A DNA stretch of 64,000 nucleotides from Ilumatobacteraceae bacterium. GTDB lineage: Bacteria; Actinomycetota; Acidimicrobiia; Acidimicrobiales; Ilumatobacteraceae. Location of the stretch: assembly GCA_021299715.1 (NCBI GenBank), contig JAJTEL010000002.1, forward strand, positions 248,001 to 312,000, read 5' to 3'. Shown one piece after another: positions 61,916-64,000 of the stretch; position 1 is the stretch's first letter, and each line of letters opens with the position of its first letter. The position numbers and the translations under genes are program-made. The notes beneath the pieces are model-generated. The model was given only the letters and a program-made list of their open reading frames with translations, was not told the origin of the DNA and did not search any database.

Positions 61916-62736
61916 CACGCTCGACACTTCATTCTCTGCTTGAAGAGCCAGAAGCATTAGTGCTTCCTGGTGTGTGGGACCCATTGTCTGCGTTGCTTGC
62001 CGAGAGGGCTGGCTTTAGCAGTGTGTTTTTGTCCGGGTTTGCTTTAGCGGGAACGCATCTTGGCGTACCCGACATTGGCATTCTCGGATTTAACGAAGTA
62101 GCAGATGCCGCGCAACGCGTGTGTGCTGCTGTTCCACATATGAATGTGATCGTGGATGCCGACACTGGGTACGGCGATGTTGACGCCGTCATTTGCACGG
62201 TGCATACGTGGGAACAAGCAGGTGCAGCAGGGATTTTTTTAGAAGATCAAGTGTGGCCAAAAAAGTGCGGTCACATGGACGGCAAAGAAGTGGTCGACGC
62301 TCACGAATGGTTGGCAAAGTTGTCGGCTGCTGTGCGTGAGAGAAACAATTTGTTCGTCACTGCGCGTACAGATGCTCGCGCAGTTCTCGGACTCGATGAA
62401 GCGTTAGAGCGAGGTCGCATGGCTCGCGACCTTGGTGTTGATGCCGTGTTTGTAGAAGCACCTCAGTCTGTGGACGAACTAGAGACAATTGCGCACGAGC
62501 TCACGGGCGTTCATCTGGTTGCCAACATGGTGGAGAAAGGCAAGACCCCACTTCTCACGTCACAGGAATTGAAAGAGATGGGGTTCTCCATTGTCATCTC
62601 GCCACTTTCTGGTCTTTTGGCTGCGTCGCGCGCCATAGAAACGGCGTACCGCACCTTGCGAACAGAAGGTTCGCTACGAGACCATCTCCATACATTGACG
62701 GGGTTTTCCGAATTCACCGAGATCGTGGCCGAATAA
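61912..62736 (+). CDS. Isocitrate-lyase/PEP-mutase superfamily enzyme
   Basis: 274 aa barrel. The catalytic loop WPKKCGHMDGKEVV contains the lyase signature KKCGH, and the metal Asp is in VIVDADTGYGD. TARTDARAVLGLDEALERG is typical. Length and motif fit 2-methylisocitrate lyase-like enzymes, oxaloacetate decarboxylase-like or dimethylmalate lyase-like members; isocitrate lyase itself is much longer. The GTG start overlaps the acyl-CoA synthetase stop. A propionate-type (methylcitrate) role is possible, but no prpC or prpD is nearby. Confidence 0.88.
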   Translation: MTRSTLHSLLEEPEALVLPGVWDPLSALLAERAGFSSVFLSGFALAGTHLGVPDIGILGFNEVADAAQRVCAAVPHMNVIVDADTGYGDVDAVICTVHTWEQAGAAGIFLEDQVWPKKCGHMDGKEVVDAHEWLAKLSAAVRERNNLFVTARTDARAVLGLDEALERGRMARDLGVDAVFVEAPQSVDELETIAHELTGVHLVANMVEKGKTPLLTSQELKEMGFSIVISPLSGLLAASRAIETAYRTLRTEGSLRDHLHTLTGFSEFTEIVAE

Positions 62737-62764
62737 ATCCCTGTTGTTGCACTGCGGTGAGGGG

Positions 62765-62770
62765 TAGAGT
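62765..62770 (+). promoter_or_regulatory. -10 box of metX
   Basis: TAGAGT would start transcription near 62777, exactly at the 5' strand of riboswitch stem P1. Confidence 0.5.
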
Positions 62771-62775
62771 TTGCT

Positions 62776-62857
62776 CCAGCATTACGAGAGACCAGATGGT
62801 CCGGCAACCGGGGTGACAGCCGCACGGTGCCTCCTTATCGCAAGATAAGGGATGTGG
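62776..62857 (+). promoter_or_regulatory. SAM-I/SAM-IV clan riboswitch upstream of metX
   Basis: The layout matches the SAM-I/IV aptamer clan. P1 is CCAgCAT (62776-62782) with ATGTGG (62852-62857). Then ACGAGAG, a short P2 GACC-AGAT-GGTC (62790-62801), the core CGGCAACC (62802-62809), P3 ending in GGTGCC (62826-62831), and P4 CCTTATC-GCAA-GATAAGG (62833-62850). A further hairpin GTTCTGC-AGA-GCAGAAC follows (62857-62873). The short P2 without a kink-turn plus the downstream hairpin suggest the SAM-I/IV variant. The subclass is uncertain; a methionine gene downstream fits well. Confidence 0.8.
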
Positions 62858-62874
62858 TTCTGCAGAGCAGAACA

Positions 62875-62925
62875 ACAGGTCGCTGTCTCCTGTAAGCGAA
62901 ATATCGTCACCCGCACAGAACAGGA
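62875..62925 (+). promoter_or_regulatory. Translational expression platform of the metX riboswitch
   Basis: TCCTGT (62888-62893) can pair either with ACAGG at 62875-62879 or with ACAGGA at 62920-62925, which is the metX ribosome-binding site. SAM binding could shift the balance to hide the site. There is no U-rich terminator, so control is probably at translation. This is inferred from base-pairing only. Confidence 0.5.
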
Positions 62926-62931
62926 AGAACA

Positions 62932-64000
62932 ATGGTTGCTCAGTTTCGACACAACGCGTTGCCGTACCCTGCCTCTGGCGCGTGGATGCCCGGTGACCCC
63001 GTCGGCCATCGGCAGTTTCATACGTTTGCAACGGAGCGACCTTTTTCGTTGGAGGGTGGTGCTTCTCTTTCGAACGTCACCGTTGCTTATGAAACGTGGG
63101 GAACTCTCAACAGCGATGCATCAAATGCAATCTTGGTGTGTCACGCGTGGACTGGCGACAGTCACGTCACAGGACCAGCATCGGAAGGTCATCCCACTCC
63201 CGGATGGTGGGAAGGTGTCGTTGGCAGGGGTCACGCAGTAGATACAGACAAGTACTTTGTGGTGTGCGCAAATGTCTTGGGCGGATGTCAAGGCTCAACA
63301 GGTCCAGCGTCAATGCATCCAGACGATGGAAAGCCGTACGGTCTTCGTTTTCCAGTTGTCACAATTCGCGACATGGTGCGCGCACAAGCATCACTAGCCG
63401 ATGCGTTAGGAATTCGTTCGTGGCGCGCGGTGATTGGTGGCTCCATGGGAGGAATGCAGGCGCTGGAATGGGCCATCATGTTCCCAAACAGAGTGCGCGC
63501 ACTTGCCGCAATTGCAACATCGGCAGCAGCATCGGCCCAGCAAATCGCATGGAGCTCAATCGGTCGTCGTGCGTTACTAATGGATCCTGGTTATAACGAG
63601 GGCGACTATTACAACGCAGCGCCAGATGCCGGTCCGTGGTACGGGTTGGCTATTGCGCGAATGGTTGCACAGGTGACATTTCGAACCGACACTCGTTTCA
63701 CAGAGAAGTTCGGACGACAACTCAGCGACAGCAGTTTGGACGCACATGGCATCGACCTGTTTTCTCGCTTCAGCGTGGAGGGGTATCTAGACCATCACGG
63801 TGACAAGTTGGTTCGTCGATTCGACGCCAATAGTTATTTGTACATCGGCAAAGCAATGGATCTCCACGACATTGGCCGATCTCGTGGTGGGGTAGACCAA
63901 GCACTTGCTCGCATCACGGCGCCAACACTGACTCTCAGCATTGACTCAGACATCTTGTATCCGCCGTATCAGCAAGAGTTCATTCATCAACACCTACGTG
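62932..64000 (+). CDS. metX: Homoserine O-acetyltransferase (partial, runs off window)
   Basis: At least 356 codons are present; the C-terminus lies beyond 64000. It is an alpha/beta-hydrolase-fold enzyme acylating homoserine for methionine synthesis by direct sulfhydrylation. The nucleophile elbow is IGGSMGGMQALEW. Family motifs ETWGTLN, LVCHAWTGDSHV, ANVLGGCQGSTGP and FRTDTRFTEKFGR are clear, and SIDSDILYPP marks the catalytic-Asp region. The start ATG has AGGAAG upstream and lies behind the SAM riboswitch. It could use acetyl- or succinyl-CoA. Confidence 0.95.
   Translation, partial: MVAQFRHNALPYPASGAWMPGDPVGHRQFHTFATERPFSLEGGASLSNVTVAYETWGTLNSDASNAILVCHAWTGDSHVTGPASEGHPTPGWWEGVVGRGHAVDTDKYFVVCANVLGGCQGSTGPASMHPDDGKPYGLRFPVVTIRDMVRAQASLADALGIRSWRAVIGGSMGGMQALEWAIMFPNRVRALAAIATSAAASAQQIAWSSIGRRALLMDPGYNEGDYYNAAPDAGPWYGLAIARMVAQVTFRTDTRFTEKFGRQLSDSSLDAHGIDLFSRFSVEGYLDHHGDKLVRRFDANSYLYIGKAMDLHDIGRSRGGVDQALARITAPTLTLSIDSDILYPPYQQEFIHQHLR

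Noticed and set aside
62852-63596. Two overlapping plus-strand frames of 129 and 166 codons
   Set aside because: They are shadows of metX in other frames; metX, open to the window end, has complete family motifs.

Overview
This window looks like an actinobacterial chromosome segment, most likely from the class Acidimicrobiia (a freshwater Ilumatobacteraceae-like lineage is my best guess). The evidence is a mycothiol synthase gene (mshD), a dnaG-sigA pair, a tig-clpP-clpX block, a metX leader resembling the SAM-I/SAM-IV riboswitch clan, moderate GC, and many genes that appear to be leaderless (a TAnnnT -10 box ending 6-7 nt before the start codon). The taxonomic call is inference from gene content. 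Coding density is very high: convergent genes overlap or nearly touch, and operons use ATGA, GTGA and TAATG junctions.

Layout. 1-2.9 kb: rlmN and mshD on the minus strand, divergent from nth and a small unknown gene. 2.9-10.4 kb: a histidine block (hisC, hisB, hisH, hisA, hisF), interrupted by a minus-strand hydrolase, then a GroES-like gene, hisI, trpE and ygfZ. 10.4-18.2 kb: M50 protease (minus), ppdK, a TerC-family gene, dnaG and the principal sigma factor. 18.2-21.3 kb: tRNA-Asn, a CAT-anticodon tRNA that is probably tRNA-Ile2, an unknown gene divergent from an inositol-phosphatase-family gene, a secreted tandem DUF1566 protein, and tRNA-Val. 21.3-31.2 kb is the most accessory-looking part: a DUF1801 protein, a secreted alkaline-phosphatase-superfamily enzyme divergent from a secreted protein with a threonine tail, an aldehyde dehydrogenase, a cupredoxin lipoprotein, a Baeyer-Villiger-type monooxygenase, and a CobW-like GTPase coupled to an amidohydrolase. 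31.2-33.9 kb: a DEAD-box helicase with a repetitive RDD/RGG tail, a PPOX-fold protein, tRNA-Pro and a small unknown protein. 34-38.6 kb: tig, clpP, clpX, folC. 38.7-45.2 kb: ndk, then the elongasome genes mreB, mreC, mreD, mrdA and rodA. 45.3-51.3 kb: RNase E/G, rplU, rpmA, dgt (minus), obg and proB. 51.3-58.1 kb: murJ (minus), then a tight five-gene set: MoxR ATPase, VWA protein, histidine phosphatase, GMC-like oxidoreductase and metallo-beta-lactamase-fold hydrolase. 58-64 kb: SURF1 (minus), an APH-fold kinase, a small unknown gene, an acyl-CoA synthetase coupled to an isocitrate-lyase-superfamily enzyme, and metX behind a SAM riboswitch; metX is cut by the window edge.

The most distinctive signal is in the promoters. 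At least 18 genes carry TAnnnT followed by 6-8 nt and then the start codon. At three divergent gene pairs the two -10 boxes overlap head to head through a shared TA (AnnnTAnnnT), inside intergenic spaces of only 22-25 bp. This grammar also decided several start codons. No gap longer than about 300 bp lacks a gene; the largest (18148-18448) holds two tRNAs. I saw no CRISPR array, insertion sequence, prophage or rRNA gene.
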